A stretch of 64,000 nucleotides of DNA from Sepiola atlantica (lineage: Eukaryota; Mollusca; Cephalopoda; Sepiida; Sepiolidae): assembly GCA_963556195.1 (NCBI GenBank), contig OY744521.1:129223288-129287287 (forward strand), given 5' to 3'. The translations under genes were made by a program, and so were the position numbers. The notes under the pieces were generated by a model that was not told the origin of the DNA, did no database searches, and was given only the letters and a program-made list of their open reading frames with translations. Positions 35,729 to 45,660 of the stretch are shown here, one piece after another. Numbering within the stretch: position 1 is the stretch's first letter; the number at the start of each line of letters is the position of its first letter.

Positions 35729-35930
35729 TGTGTTACCTAAATGCCACCGGAAGTGACGCCGAAGAGCGTACGTGTCCTCCCACCAAGACTCTCTGACTCG
35801 ACACCTTCATTTGTACATACTGTAAATATACCTTTTCTTTAATACACTTATTATTGCATTCTCCTTGTTGTTTGCGTCTTCATTGTATTCCTCACTAATT
35901 ATGGTTCAACCTTGCAACCACAACAATTAT

Positions 35931-35955
35931 ATATATATATATAAAATATATATTG

Positions 35956-36016
<61 letters not shown>
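35931..36016. repeat. (TA)n microsatellite
   Basis: Two TA blocks. The LTR and the mariner end both abut this array. Confidence 0.9.
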
Positions 36017-36017
<1 letters not shown>

Positions 36018-37290
36018 CGTTCAATAAGTAATGCTCCTGACTCATTTCCCATATAGTAGATTAATGAAAATTGGCACAGTTATTAGTCTTTCTCTACATA
36101 AGAACCACCCAGAGTTATGCATTTCTTCCATCGTTTGATGCAGCTCTGGACACCGTTTTTGTAGAACACCCCAGGTTGGTCCTCCAACCACGTCATAACT
36201 TCACAAATCAAGACTGCATCATCTGAGAAACGCTTTCCTTTCAAAAACAACTTCATGGCTGGGAAGATATGAAAGTCAGAGGGTGCAAGGTCAGGAGAGT
36301 AAGCAGGGTGGGGGAGGATTTCATAGCCACACGCCCGTGCATCTGATCTGGCGACATGCGAGTTGTGGACCTGAGCGTTGTCCTGCATGAGGGGATAACT
36401 TTGCTGATCTTGCCCCGCCTCTTGATTTTGATAGCTTCTCTTAATTTCATCATGTGAAGCGTAATAGACTCCTGTAATTGTGGTACCCTTTGCCAGGAAA
36501 TCTGTCATCATTACTCCGTCCTGGTCCCAGAAGACTGTGAGCATGACCTTGCCAGCGGAGGGCTGCACATTTGCCTTCTTTGGAGGTGGTGAGTCCAAGT
36601 ACTTCCACTGCATTGACTGGGCTTTGGTCTCTGGATCATAGTGATGAACTCAAGTTTCATCCTGTGTAATCAGTCTTTTGAAAAACTTTGACTCATCTTC
36701 TTGGCACATCTCCAAATTCATCCTCGAGCACTCGACGCGTTCTTGCTTCTTAAAAGGTGTGAGCAACCTGTGGCTTTATCTGGCAGACACCTTATGCGTA
36801 TGCAAATGCTCATGAATGATAGTTTCCACAGACCCTGTACTAATCTTGACCTCTTGGGCTATTTGGCGAATAGTAATGTGTCAATCTTCCAAAATGGCAG
36901 CCTCAACTATACGGACAGATGCCTCACCAATGGTAGAAGAAGGAAGAACAGGTCTGGGAGCTGTTTCCACAGACTTCCGGTAATGTTTGAATTCACGATG
37001 CCAGCGTTTTACAAGGTCATATGATGGGGCATCATCACCATAAGTTTCTTTTATTTCATCAAACGTCTCCTTTGGTGTGCGTCCTTTCAAATACAAAACT
37101 CAGATCACTGCGGGATACTCAACTGGCTCCATTTCACACCTGACTCAGTTAAAACACTTGTAAATCAGACACCACAATTGGTTCAAAGCTGTTCTTTGCA
37201 ACATAACCCATACAGATATAAATTATTACACATGCAAAATTTCATCTACATCAGACAACTGGAAGTGGGTCTTCCTTTCCCGTGCTAATT
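36018..37290 (-). mobile_element. Decayed mariner-type DNA transposon
   Basis: A transposase remnant flanked by what look like degenerate terminal repeats. The left end runs from about 36,018 ('ttcaataagtaatgctcctg'). The reverse complement near 37,220-37,275 matches only its inner part ('gactcatttcc' versus 'gacccacttcc', then 'atgaaaattgg' versus 'atgaaattttg'). Right boundary uncertain. The left end abuts a TA array, as expected for a TA target. Confidence 0.8.
36083..37132 (-). pseudogene. Mariner transposase with four nonsense codons
   Basis: 349 codons from ATG at 37,132, close to the usual 345-350. The N-terminus carries the helix-turn-helix DNA-binding region (G-R-T-P-K-E-T-F-D-E-I, then S-Y-D-L-V-K-R-W). 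The catalytic core shows D in V-F-W-D-Q-D-G, D in M-Q-D-N-A-Q-V-H and D in S-P-D-L-A-P-S-D-F-H. The last two have 34 residues between them, a DD34D pattern. The frame is preserved throughout and all lesions are point stops: TGA 37,100-37,102, TGA 36,881-36,883, TAA 36,776-36,778 and TGA 36,650-36,652. Decay by substitution without indels suggests moderate age. Confidence 0.9.
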
Positions 37291-37296
37291 CATGCT

Positions 37297-37445
37297 GGTC
37301 TAGGGGTAAAATACCAGACCGCAACATCAAGGGTGACTTTGTAGACAGGGTTCGATCCCTTCGACCGACAGAAATTTACACCTGCTACACCGAAGCTTGC
37401 ATAAACATGGAACATTGGTATATGTAAGTAATAATTAAAAATATT

Positions 37446-37452
<7 letters not shown>
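37297..37452 (+). mobile_element. tRNA-derived SINE-like repeat
   Basis: TGGTCTAGGGGTA (A box) and GGGTTCGATCCC (B box, about 37,346-37,357) form a clear Pol III promoter pair. A 90-bp body and a (TA)n tail (37,453-37,498) follow. I see no hammerhead core here. It could also be an isolated tRNA pseudogene, but the arms do not fold well. Confidence 0.6.

Positions 37453-37498
<46 letters not shown>
37453..37498. repeat. (TA)n microsatellite
   Basis: Shared between the plus-strand SINE at 37,297 and the minus-strand SINE at 37,535. Both use it as a tail. Confidence 0.9.
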
Positions 37499-37499
<1 letters not shown>

Positions 37500-37670
37500 T
37501 ATTTATATTTATCTAATATTAAAGTGCTTTTCATCTACAGACGACGTCGTTTCATAATCTCTTACCCTTATCAGTGTAGTGACGGTTGCAAGCGGTCTTA
37601 TAGGCTCGAACGCCGTTCGTAGGCTAGAATTACGAGGCAAACGCCCAGAACCACGCGGCCGCGAGAAATC
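37499..37670 (-). mobile_element. SINE-like element with tRNA head and decayed hammerhead (unit H)
   Basis: Minus strand: A box GGCCGCGTGGTTCTGGGCG (37,660-37,642), very similar to the Leu/Ser-type box of unit A. B box GGCGTTCGAGCC (37,614-37,603) and a hammerhead-like core 40 nt after the start of the B box follow. About 40 nt then lead into (TA)n. Same order and spacing as units A and D. Confidence 0.6.
37535..37579 (-). ncRNA. Hammerhead-like motif H, mutated
   Basis: Stem I CTACA/TGTAG (five pairs), GAAA (37,553-37,550), stem III CG/CG with loop ACGT and a GUC cleavage triplet (37,542-37,540) are all intact. The first core box reads CTGATAA, with an essential G changed to A, and stem II (37,567-37,554) pairs poorly. 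It is expected to be inactive but clearly homologous. Confidence 0.6.
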
Positions 37671-37693
37671 GACACATACAGCAGTTGAAATTT

Positions 37694-37710
37694 ATATATA
37701 TATATATATA
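37694..37710. repeat. Short (TA)n
   Basis: Upstream flank of SINE unit H. Confidence 0.8.
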
Positions 37711-39005
37711 CTTTTATTCACCATAAATACGACACATTGTCACTGAGACGTAAGTGACTACTATGGATTAGGGGGAAAAATTTATAGGGACATCCGAAGT
37801 AGGGAGTTATGCTTTTTCAAATTTCGTTATTCATAATCAAAAACTTATGTCTTTTCTGGTTGTCACTAAAAACAAAGAATATGACCTTTTGAATTAAATA
37901 GTTCATTTAACAAGATTTTGGCGATGCCCGACGCCCGAAAGGTGTGTTGAACCGTATTCCTTTTAATTAATTATTCCTTTTAATTAATTATGGAATAATT
38001 AATTAAACAGAATCAGTTAATATTATTCCAATAACACTCCTCATCGTGACACGTCCTTTCCCACACCTATCCTCTCTTATACCTTATGGATAAATGACGA
38101 AATTTGTCAAAGTACATGCATAAGGTATACATAACATCTTAATGTCCAATCACATGCTTGTACTTTCTCCTGAAACGTAAAATTTCACATTTTAACAAAT
38201 TTTCTTTTTTTCTTTGACATAAAACAGTTCTTGTTTTAAAGTTCATTCGTCAGATAATATCTTCAATGGGAGTGATTGTAGCGGTTTCCCCTGATTGCTG
38301 TTTCCTCATACACTGATACCATTTCAACTTCTTGTTTAGTGTCATTATCTCAGAATTCCCAACACATCTGCGCAAATTCATTGTGTAAATACCTATTTTG
38401 GGGTTCATACTGCGACATCTATTTTTCCAATGGTGTTCAGTTTATTAGAGTGTTCTTTTGGTCATTTAAATTTTAGATTTTTGGGGTTAAATTTGGAAAC
38501 AGCTTGACTCGAAGTTCCAATAAATACGCCACACTCATAAGTGAGGTGTTAGTTAGAGGCATCGAAGAGTTGCACATCTCGAGTTTCTCTTCGTCCTGGG
38601 AATCTGGCGGAAGGGTGATAGCGTCCACGTGGACCGTACAGCTTACAGGAATCTGTAGAGTGGACACTGGAGGGGTCATTTTAATTGCATTTGTACATAT
38701 TTGGAGTAACTTATAGTTGTTAGTGCTGTCTAACAGAGCGTTCTCAATTTATGGGAGGAACAGACATCTTTGCTCTATTTTGCAATAACTTTAACCATTT
38801 TTCTGGACATATTCATTCTTTCACTAATCTTCTTTCCCGCCACTCGGGCTTCAGATTCTGCTACACGTTTTCTTTTTCGGATTGGGTTTCGGTAATGTCA
38901 TTTGATAGAGAGATTATTTCCATTCTGTTGTTTGGTAGAGATCGATTTAACAGGATAGAAATTAGCGGTGCATGCAGGTAACTTAACTTGTACTTGAAAC
39001 AGCAT
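37711..39005. other. No recognised gene
   Basis: Contains a short palindromic run of 'ccttttaattaattattcct' type at 37,957-38,010. A minus-strand frame of 68 codons lies at 38,473-38,679. It is more mixed in composition than its surroundings but has no motif I recognise. Confidence 0.4.
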
Positions 39006-39290
39006 TCATTCAAGGTGGGTTGAGCTGGATTCATTCATCCTCGCCACTGCGCTCCTCACGAATACCAACCAAGTCTGACGATTTGAAGTAAACGATTGGG
39101 TGATCTCTAGACACGAGCTGTTCTAGTGACGTACCCAATGGGAGTTGGGTTCCAGGTCACCTTTAATCGTCATCAGCAAGTGTTTTGTTGTTGTCCACTA
39201 CATCGCTGTTTCTAACCCTGTAGGGGCTTTGTAGATAAACTCTCCTGGTTTACGGCGGAGGGCATGATCTAGCCAACGCAGACGTTTCAT
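39006..39290 (-). pseudogene. LINE reverse transcriptase C-terminus fragment
   Basis: A single frame of 95 codons (39,290 down to TGA at 39,006-39,008). It reads M-K-R-L-R-W-L-D-H-A-L-R-R-K-P-G-E-F and later T-S-N-R-Q-T-W-L-V-F-V-R-S. Two in-frame TAGs lie where tryptophan would be expected. 'RLRWLGHVLR'-type strings are typical of the region after the RT in several LINE families. Family not determined; no upstream RT part was found. Confidence 0.5.
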
Positions 39291-40060
39291 GAGTATGACA
39301 TGTAGGAAAGAGTTAAATAGAAAAATAAAAGCAAAAAGAAAGAGGTATCAAAAATGTTAATTTTTCTGAACTTGACATTCAAAAATAAACAGAAATTAAC
39401 TTAAATTAACTCGAAAAAACAAAAACAAAAATAAAAACAAAAACAAAAGTGGATAAAAAATCATTACAAAATAGAATATTCGAAAAAAAAAATAGATTCC
39501 AAAATTTGAAAACACAATAGATTTCAAAATTAAAAAAAGATATCGGCAGAAAAAAAAACTTAATTGCCAACGCAAAATTTGAATCTATTTTTTTTCCGGG
39601 AACGTCAGTTACTCCCGCGATATTTGATAACTATTTCCTCTTTTTATTGATAAAAGCCTGTTGCTTGAATTAATTCCACAGAGATTATAATTTAAGATGT
39701 CAAGTTCAGCATGAGTCCATTGAAGCATCTTCAATGGCCGCCACGTGATGTTAATTTACTCATTTGCGAGTTTTACAAGTTTTTGCTTCGACGGTTAATC
39801 TTTTGACGAAAATATAATTCTGCCTAATTTATTCAGAAAATGACGAATGAATATTCACTTTTACATTTTCTTATGTTTTGTTTAAGGCTTATTGGAAGCA
39901 TTTCTACAGATGGATGGCGACAGGAGCAGGATAAAAGCATTCTTATTTTTGTATGGTTTTAAAATTAATTAATTTCGACATTTAAGTTCGCTAGAAATTT
40001 CGTTTTTCTTTTAGTTTTTCTTTTCCGTTTCAACAACAGAAAAGAAGGAACGATTCAAGT
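39291..40060. other. No recognised gene
   Basis: A-rich stretch (39,400-39,560) and unremarkable AT-rich DNA. Confidence 0.5.
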
Positions 40061-40196
40061 AATCACACACACACACACACATACAACAACAACACACCAC
40101 ACATACATGAACGCACACATACAGATTGTGAACAATTGAATATCTATGTACAAGCATGAATATCCGTACCGGGACGGTTTCATACTCCTAAAACAG

Positions 40197-40199
<3 letters not shown>

Positions 40200-40290
<91 letters not shown>
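40200..40290. repeat. Compound (CA)22(TA)23 microsatellite
   Basis: CA at 40,200-40,244, then TA to 40,290. A smaller CA run lies at 40,064-40,082. Confidence 0.95.
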
Positions 40291-40294
<4 letters not shown>

Positions 40295-40454
40295 AAAAGG
40301 AAAATCAAGATATAAAGAACATCGTAAAAATATAAACTATCATGAAAAGTCAATGCTCGATATACGAGATAGAGCAATAATATAAATAAGTAAATGATGA
40401 GAATAAAAAATGTGTAGAATACAATATCTAGTAAATCATCAATAGTTCAAATCA

Positions 40455-40515
40455 AGGGATTATTTACAACTCAAATCCCGACGTCTAGAACCACTCGGCC
40501 AATGCTGAATAGCGA
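40455..40515 (-). repeat. tRNA-Leu/Ser-like SINE head
   Basis: Minus strand TTGGCCGAGTGGTTCTAGAC (from about 40,512) is a clear A box of the Leu/Ser type. The B-box region is degenerate (TTGATTTGAAC). The same head, with a better B box, starts SINE unit A at 40,842. Confidence 0.55.
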
Positions 40516-40524
40516 ATAAACAGT

Positions 40525-40565
40525 GATAATTTTAATACTTTATCCGGCGGCTTGGCCTCATAAGA
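40525..40565 (-). repeat. Fragment of dispersed SINE-like repeat G
   Basis: Shares 'cagtgataatt' and 'ccggcgg' with 46,340-46,440 and 54,690-54,790. Confidence 0.5.
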
Positions 40566-40684
40566 GCGTTCTACTTAATGAAAGGAACGATACACATATA
40601 GCTAGCGATGTCATGCTGTGTTAATACTATAACTTACAGTGCTCATCTAGACGGGGTTTCTAGGAGCTACAAAGAATAAATATT

Positions 40685-40833
40685 TGTTTTGTTTATTATC
40701 TATGTACGATTACGTTTCGTCCTTTATAATCGGGACTCATCAGCATAGAGATATGACTATTCACTACTGGTTATGCGATTCGAAACCCCGGATTCTGAGT
40801 ATTTTGCAACTCAAATCTCGACGTCTAGAACCA

Positions 40834-40842
<9 letters not shown>
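40685..40842 (-). mobile_element. SINE-like element with tRNA head and hammerhead ribozyme (unit A)
   Basis: Minus strand: A-box region GTGGTTCTAGACGTCG (40,834-40,819), B box GGTTTCGAATC (40,787-40,777), then a complete hammerhead whose core begins 44 nt after the start of the B box, then an A-rich tail. The head resembles tRNA-Leu/Ser. A second head of the same type lies downstream at 40,512. Two units may thus have been arranged in tandem, as with D1/D2. Confidence 0.65.
40699..40749 (-). ncRNA. Hammerhead self-cleaving ribozyme A (type I, complete)
   Basis: The best copy. Minus strand: stem I TCTATG (40,749-40,744), core CTGATGA (40,743-40,737), stem II GTCC/GGAC with a 10-base loop (40,736-40,719) and core GAAA (40,718-40,715). 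Stem III CG/CG has a TAAT tetraloop (40,714-40,707). Then come U 40,706 and cleavage-site A 40,705, and stem I closes with CATAGA (40,704-40,699). All invariant positions and the canonical G-C first pair of stem II are present, and stem I has six Watson-Crick pairs. Cleavage is predicted after 40,705. Confidence 0.8.
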
Positions 40843-40932
<90 letters not shown>

Positions 40933-40946
40933 TTATTATTATTATT
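40836..40946. repeat. Compound (TA)n(CTT)n(TTA)n microsatellite
   Basis: TA 40,836-40,901, CTT to about 40,930, TTA to 40,946. Confidence 0.95.
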
Positions 40947-41029
40947 GTTATGTAAATTCTTTTAAATTGCCACAAAGTTTGGTTTATAGATCAGTAGTCT
41001 ATACATGACTAGAATTAAAAAAATAATAT

Positions 41030-41106
41030 GTTAATGTTTTATAGGTATCGTTCAGGGCGAATGAAAGAGAAGAGAAGAGAAAGTATGATACCTATAAAAT
41101 ATTAAC
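41030..41106. repeat. Short hairpin with 20-bp arms
   Basis: 41,030-41,049 and 41,087-41,106 are reverse complements at 19 of 20 positions around a 37-base purine-rich loop. About 35 bp downstream lies a hammerhead-like string (CTGAAGA, GACT...AGTC, GAAA at about 41,139-41,162) without a cleavage triplet. Confidence 0.7.
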
Positions 41107-41358
41107 TCAAGTCTTCTTATTTAAAAACAACCCTAATCCTGAAGACGACTAAGAAAGTCGAAAGTGCTCGAAAAAAATGGCCGAATTAAGAACAATCGGA
41201 GAAATACTCTATGAATTGCCACCTGAATCCAGAAGGATTGCTCGACGGTTTGAGAACCTCACGAGAAAATTAACATATGAAAAAGGTTCGTGACGTTCAA
41301 TAACGTTTGCTTGGATAAGATAATGACTTGCTGCCTAAGTATACATACATACACACAC

Positions 41359-41360
<2 letters not shown>

Positions 41361-41424
<64 letters not shown>

Positions 41425-41696
41425 TATATACATATATATATACATATATATATATATACATATATATATACATATATATATACATATATATATATATACA
41501 TAGATATATACATATATATACATATATATATATACATAGATATATACATATATATACATATATATATACATATAAATATATATACATATATATATATATA
41601 AACACACATATATATACATATATATACATATATATATAGATATATATACACATATATATACATATATGCATACATATATACATATATATACATATA

Positions 41697-41729
<33 letters not shown>
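41361..41729. repeat. 370-bp (TA)n/(TACATA)n array
   Basis: TA repeats interrupted by regularly spaced TACA and TAGA variants. The long tyrosine/isoleucine-rich frames across it on both strands are artefacts. Confidence 0.95.
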
Positions 41730-41861
41730 GCGTTTGAACTTCAGTTGAACATACATGAGGAAGGAAGTGTTCACTATATATCATACTGTACGGAGCTTCC
41801 ATCAGGCCATGCTGATGCAGGTAGTACATAATATAATGTAAATAGATATTAGTAAAAAATA

Positions 41862-41877
41862 CACACACACACACACC

Positions 41878-41909
<32 letters not shown>

Positions 41910-42060
41910 CATTGTGTTAATGAAAAATGGTAAAACTACATTACTCGTTCCATCATTATATGTCTTGATTTGCTTCAGTGTCTGTATTGTATTGCCTTCT
42001 ACAAATCACCTTTATACATACACATTAAACAATGTTTCAAGCAAACTGCATGAACCTCAT

Positions 42061-42125
<65 letters not shown>

Positions 42126-42220
42126 CGTGAAAGCTTAGTTACAGATTCAATCTGAATGGAGAAATTCGGTTTAATATCATATTATATGGAGCCACACACA
42201 CACACACATACACCCCCCCC

Positions 42221-42271
<51 letters not shown>
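41862..42271. repeat. Cluster of (CA)n and (TA)n arrays
   Basis: AC/TA at 41,862-41,911, TA at 42,064-42,122, and CA, C-run and TA at 42,195-42,271, separated by unique-looking AT-rich DNA. Confidence 0.9.
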
Positions 42272-42274
<3 letters not shown>

Positions 42275-42711
42275 TCATGGTTTCGATTTGACAGCTCAAT
42301 TATGTACGGAGCAAATATGTAAGAATAAAACAATAACGAAACTTAACACACACCAGATGAGTATGGCAGGTACAATTATACAATAAAGTATGATATTCAA
42401 ATAAACACACACATATATGTGTATATGTATTTATGTTTACGTGCATATGTGTAAACATTATGTAATTATGTATAATACAATATATACTGTTTGTAAGTGT
42501 TTTTTGTTTTGCAGTTGTTTGAATCACACAGATATTTTTAGTCGGTGGAGTACAACGTGGAATCTTCTTATACACTAGTATGTGTGTGTGGTGGACTCCC
42601 ATATATATATATATAAACACGTCTTAGCTTTTCTTTGTTTCGAAACTGACAATAAATCAGAGTATAACATAACTGTTCTGTAAAAAAATTATATATATAT
42701 TAAATTCCCGA

Positions 42712-42916
42712 AACAGTTTTTCATGGTAAACAACTGATGATCCCTTAAAATAGTGTTAGAAACTAACTAATATAATAACTGTAAAAAATAAATTGACTTA
42801 CATGAGTGATTTTCCACTGGAAGACTTGAGACTATAAGTTTTTTTAAAAATTAAAATTTTTTTTTTTTTTATATATATATATTTTTTTATATAGTTTTAA
42901 TGGTTGAGAAACTTCC

Positions 42917-42922
<6 letters not shown>
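42712..42922 (+). repeat. Dispersed repeat V, copy 2
   Basis: Second copy of 27,725-27,862. It ends 'aatggttgagaaacttccgagac' immediately before (TA)n. Confidence 0.7.

Positions 42923-42985
<63 letters not shown>
42923..42985. repeat. (TA)n microsatellite
   Basis: About 31 TA units, tail of repeat V copy 2. Confidence 0.95.
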
Positions 42986-42988
<3 letters not shown>

Positions 42989-43139
42989 TTTTATTTGTTC
43001 ATGCAAAATAGGGTTAGCTAAACTCATCTAAATAAATCACTATGCACATTTAGCGTTGTTATAGATTAGAATAAAAAAATGCTTGTTTAAAGTTGTATCC
43101 ACCCGAAGAAATGTATTAACAAAACGTATCAAAAAGGGT

Positions 43140-43215
43140 TGTTCAAAAAGTTCTAAGCCTCACCAATAAAGTGGTTGCTGAACATTTTTTTTCTGGTGGC
43201 AATACACTTCCACTT
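43140..43215 (+). repeat. Possible mariner-type terminal sequence
   Basis: 'ttgttcaaaaagttctaagc' resembles the ends of some mariner elements. No partner end or transposase was seen. A distant look-alike occurs at 14,230-14,260. Confidence 0.2.
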
Positions 43216-43770
43216 CTTATGGAAATAAAATAACTCATTCAGATCCCTGTCTTAATTTCCATACAAAGTAGATAAGTATGCGACAAATTTAGAAAATGAC
43301 AAAACATAATAAAAAGAAACAATCTTTGGTTCAAATATAAAAACGGCTAAAAGCGAGAATGAAGTTGAACTTTTTTTCTAGATCGAAACATGGTACAAAT
43401 TTAGAGTGTTTCTTAGTACAGACGAGGGTACACACCTCGTAATAAATGAGAGGAAAAGTATTCCTCACGAGTGTTCACACTAGTATTCATATTTAGCTAA
43501 AATAACGTTTGAATCGGTGAAGTTAAACAAGAAGAAAGAAAACGCCCGAAACTCGAAAGTTTAAAAGAAAGATAAACGAAAGAAAAACGTACAAATCGGT
43601 ATAGAAAGCAGAGAAAAAAAGAAAGAAAACATCTTATTATGACAATAGATTGATTTGCTTTCACAATTCCCTAAAATACTTTAAATGGATTCATTCGACA
43701 GCTTTTTACTCGCCAAATTCTGTGTGGCAGGACGGATATTTATTTATAAATAAATACACATTGCTGTTTA
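43216..43770. other. No recognised gene
   Basis: AT-rich DNA. Confidence 0.5.
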
Positions 43771-44420
43771 TTATAGCAAATATGTTGTTGAGTTCAAGCT
43801 CGCTATGTGAAAGACAGAAACGAATGGTAGGCAAGTAAACTGGTAGAATTTACCAGCGACCTCGAAGGGTGTAAATTTACGATCCTCGTCACTGATAAAG
43901 ATTTGATGGTAGGCTGATTTAAGATTAAGGGTAGTGAAAATATCATACCGTGCTATTTCTGCGACCATTTTAGCTATATTCGGCATGGTGTAAGCATCCA
44001 GTTCCGTGAATCTGTTGATGGTGTTGCTATAATGGATCAACATTCTTTTTTCTGGTTTTCATTTGATGTTACTAGAACCTGCGTTCGCCAAGATGGAATT
44101 GAGGGTTCTATTATTTCAGCCAACAATTTTACAGTCTCTATTTTTTATGAATCAGCGAATGGGAGAGGAGAAACGTTTATGGATGGAAAGCGATTATTTT
44201 TGGTGACTGCTCCGATAATAAGTTCGTCCTCCGGTCAATCAAATTTGAAGGTTATCTTACCATAGAATGTCTTTCCTCATGATAATGTCAACAAATACAT
44301 TTTTGAGAGCGTGTACTATTGCTTTTTGTTTCAGAATACTTTTAAAGTTCATTTTATTTGCATTATTGCCGTTAATAAAAGTCCCTACACCACCAAGATT
44401 TATCATGGCACTTAAATAGT
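43771..44420 (-). pseudogene. Ty3/gypsy Pol fragment (protease end to RT start)
   Basis: Minus strand. From about 44,420 to 44,200 there are decayed strings such as V-F-V-D-I-I-M-R-K-D-I-L and L-T-G-G-R-T, typical of the protease-RT junction. A clean RT section follows: L-L-A-E-I-I-E-P-S-I-P-S-W-R-T-Q-V-L-V, then R-F-T-E-L-D-A-Y, then L-N-L-K-S-A-Y-H-Q-I, which holds the position of the first catalytic aspartate (N instead of D). Then D-R-K-F-T-P-F-E. Stops and one frame change precede the open frame at 44,043-43,771. No LTRs, RNase H or integrase remain nearby. Confidence 0.85.
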
Positions 44421-44809
44421 CTTGGACCTAACGAAAGTAAGTCTGACAGAATAGTTCATCCAGCGAGAGGAGTTAAGAATATAATTTACCAAACAGCCAT
44501 TTAACACGTGTAATACCGGTCCACGATTCCACGATCACAGTAGATTTTATTCAGCATTTTATACGCTGAAAAATGAGGGTTTCATCGATCTCAACGTGGA
44601 TACCTGGACCCTAAGCCTAACCCTAAACCTAATCCATATTTAGACAAAAAACGCGCAATTAAGTCAAGGGCGTGTGTGCGCCATGAGCGTGATTGGTGGG
44701 GCTGTTTCTTAAAAAAAACCCCTCATTTTTTCCATTATTAGTGGGGCTCTTCTACAAAAGGTTGACCCATCATTACCTTAAAATACAAGAACGAATCCAT
44801 TCTTCGAAA
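44421..44809. other. No recognised gene
   Basis: Includes a few CTAACC-like words (about 44,615-44,630), too few and irregular to call telomeric repeats. Confidence 0.5.
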
Positions 44810-44885
44810 CGGCCATTCGTTTAGCGATAACACGCTATTTCAAACTGAAGCGAGATAGACCAAAGGAAACAGCATTTTTAAAATA
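44810..44885 (+). repeat. Dispersed repeat Y, copy 3 (short)
   Basis: 'gtttagcgataacacgctat' and 'ttcaaactgaagcgagatag', as in the copies at 15.4 and 24.8 kb. Confidence 0.65.
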
Positions 44886-45139
44886 ATGGGGAAAACATCG
44901 AGTCAATGAAACACACGTTTTACACACATATCACAACGTCCTTTTTTAACATTTATTTTTCGTTCCGGTTTCTTATGAGTTGGTAACAGTATGTTGAATA
45001 TCGTCTTGATCTTTCTTGCGAACAAAGCTTCCGTTGGTGAAATGCACGATGACACTTGATTATTTGGGGCCATTGTATACACTTGTAGAATATCCTATAT
45101 CGCTTTCTCTTATAATTTTATTTTGATTTTTCATGAATT

Positions 45140-45660
45140 TATTTAAACACACACCTATTTATATAAAGTTAGATATGTGTTTATGTTTATATATTTCTAT
45201 GTATAGAATTCACTCCTAAACTAATTAAAAGATCATAATCGATTTTGGAAAACATCTGCGCGGCGTCATGGTGAGTAATGTAGGTTTAGTTTAATTTATT
45301 TTTTATGCAAAGGGAGCAAAGAGAGAGTGAAAACCATTCGTGAAATTCAGATATCCCCAATTTTTGTGAAATTCTAACAATATATATTAGACATTAATTA
45401 ATAAGTATTCCACACACTTTAGTTTCCTTTGAGTATCTCTAAAGGTTTTTAGAGGGGATAATATAAACACAACCTCCCATTTAAACATTCAAATATTTCA
45501 GAATTGCATTAAATTTGATTCATATTTATTAGACACTAATTAAGCAAGATTCTCTGAATTTTATTTCCTTCTTAAGGCCCTTAATATAAAGCTTTAAATT
45601 GTATTTAACACATAAAAATGGTGACTAGAATTACATTTGAAACATAGATAAATATAAAAA
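45140..45660 (-). repeat. Unclassified dispersed repeat X, copy 3
   Basis: Reverse-oriented copy of 12,895-13,470, colinear over about 500 bp. Confidence 0.75.

Larger units (their letters stand above)
29377..35925 (+). mobile_element. 274-bp solo LTR, split by a LINE insertion
   Basis: The left part (29,377-29,470) starts TGTTGTGGTGGCAACC. The right part (35,746-35,925) ends GCAACCACAACA. The termini form a 9-bp inverted repeat with TG...CA ends. ATTAT lies immediately outside both ends (29,372-29,376 and 35,926-35,930), a 5-bp target duplication. Removing the LINE and one copy of its duplication leaves a 274-bp LTR. A TATA box (TATAAAT, 29,423-29,429) lies in the left part. No internal retroviral-type genes remain. 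Strand follows the TATA orientation. Confidence 0.85.

Noticed and set aside
37297..37375. A functional tRNA gene
   Set aside because: A and B boxes are good, but acceptor and anticodon stems do not form and a SINE-like body with (TA)n tail follows.
38473..38679. Possible host exon (68 codons, minus strand)
   Set aside because: Balanced composition but no recognised domain, and I could not define splice sites with confidence.
39160..39185. Minus-strand CTGATGACG
   Set aside because: No GAAA box or closing stems; it lies within LINE-derived coding sequence.
41139..41165. Hammerhead candidate after the 41-kb hairpin
   Set aside because: Stem III would need a two-base loop and stem I does not pair.
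41259..41892. Long Tyr/Ile-rich frames on both strands
   Set aside because: Direct translation of (TA)n/(TACATA)n repeats, and open on both strands for that reason.
44615..44635. CTAACC-type telomere-like words
   Set aside because: Only two or three irregular units, most likely chance or an old interstitial trace.
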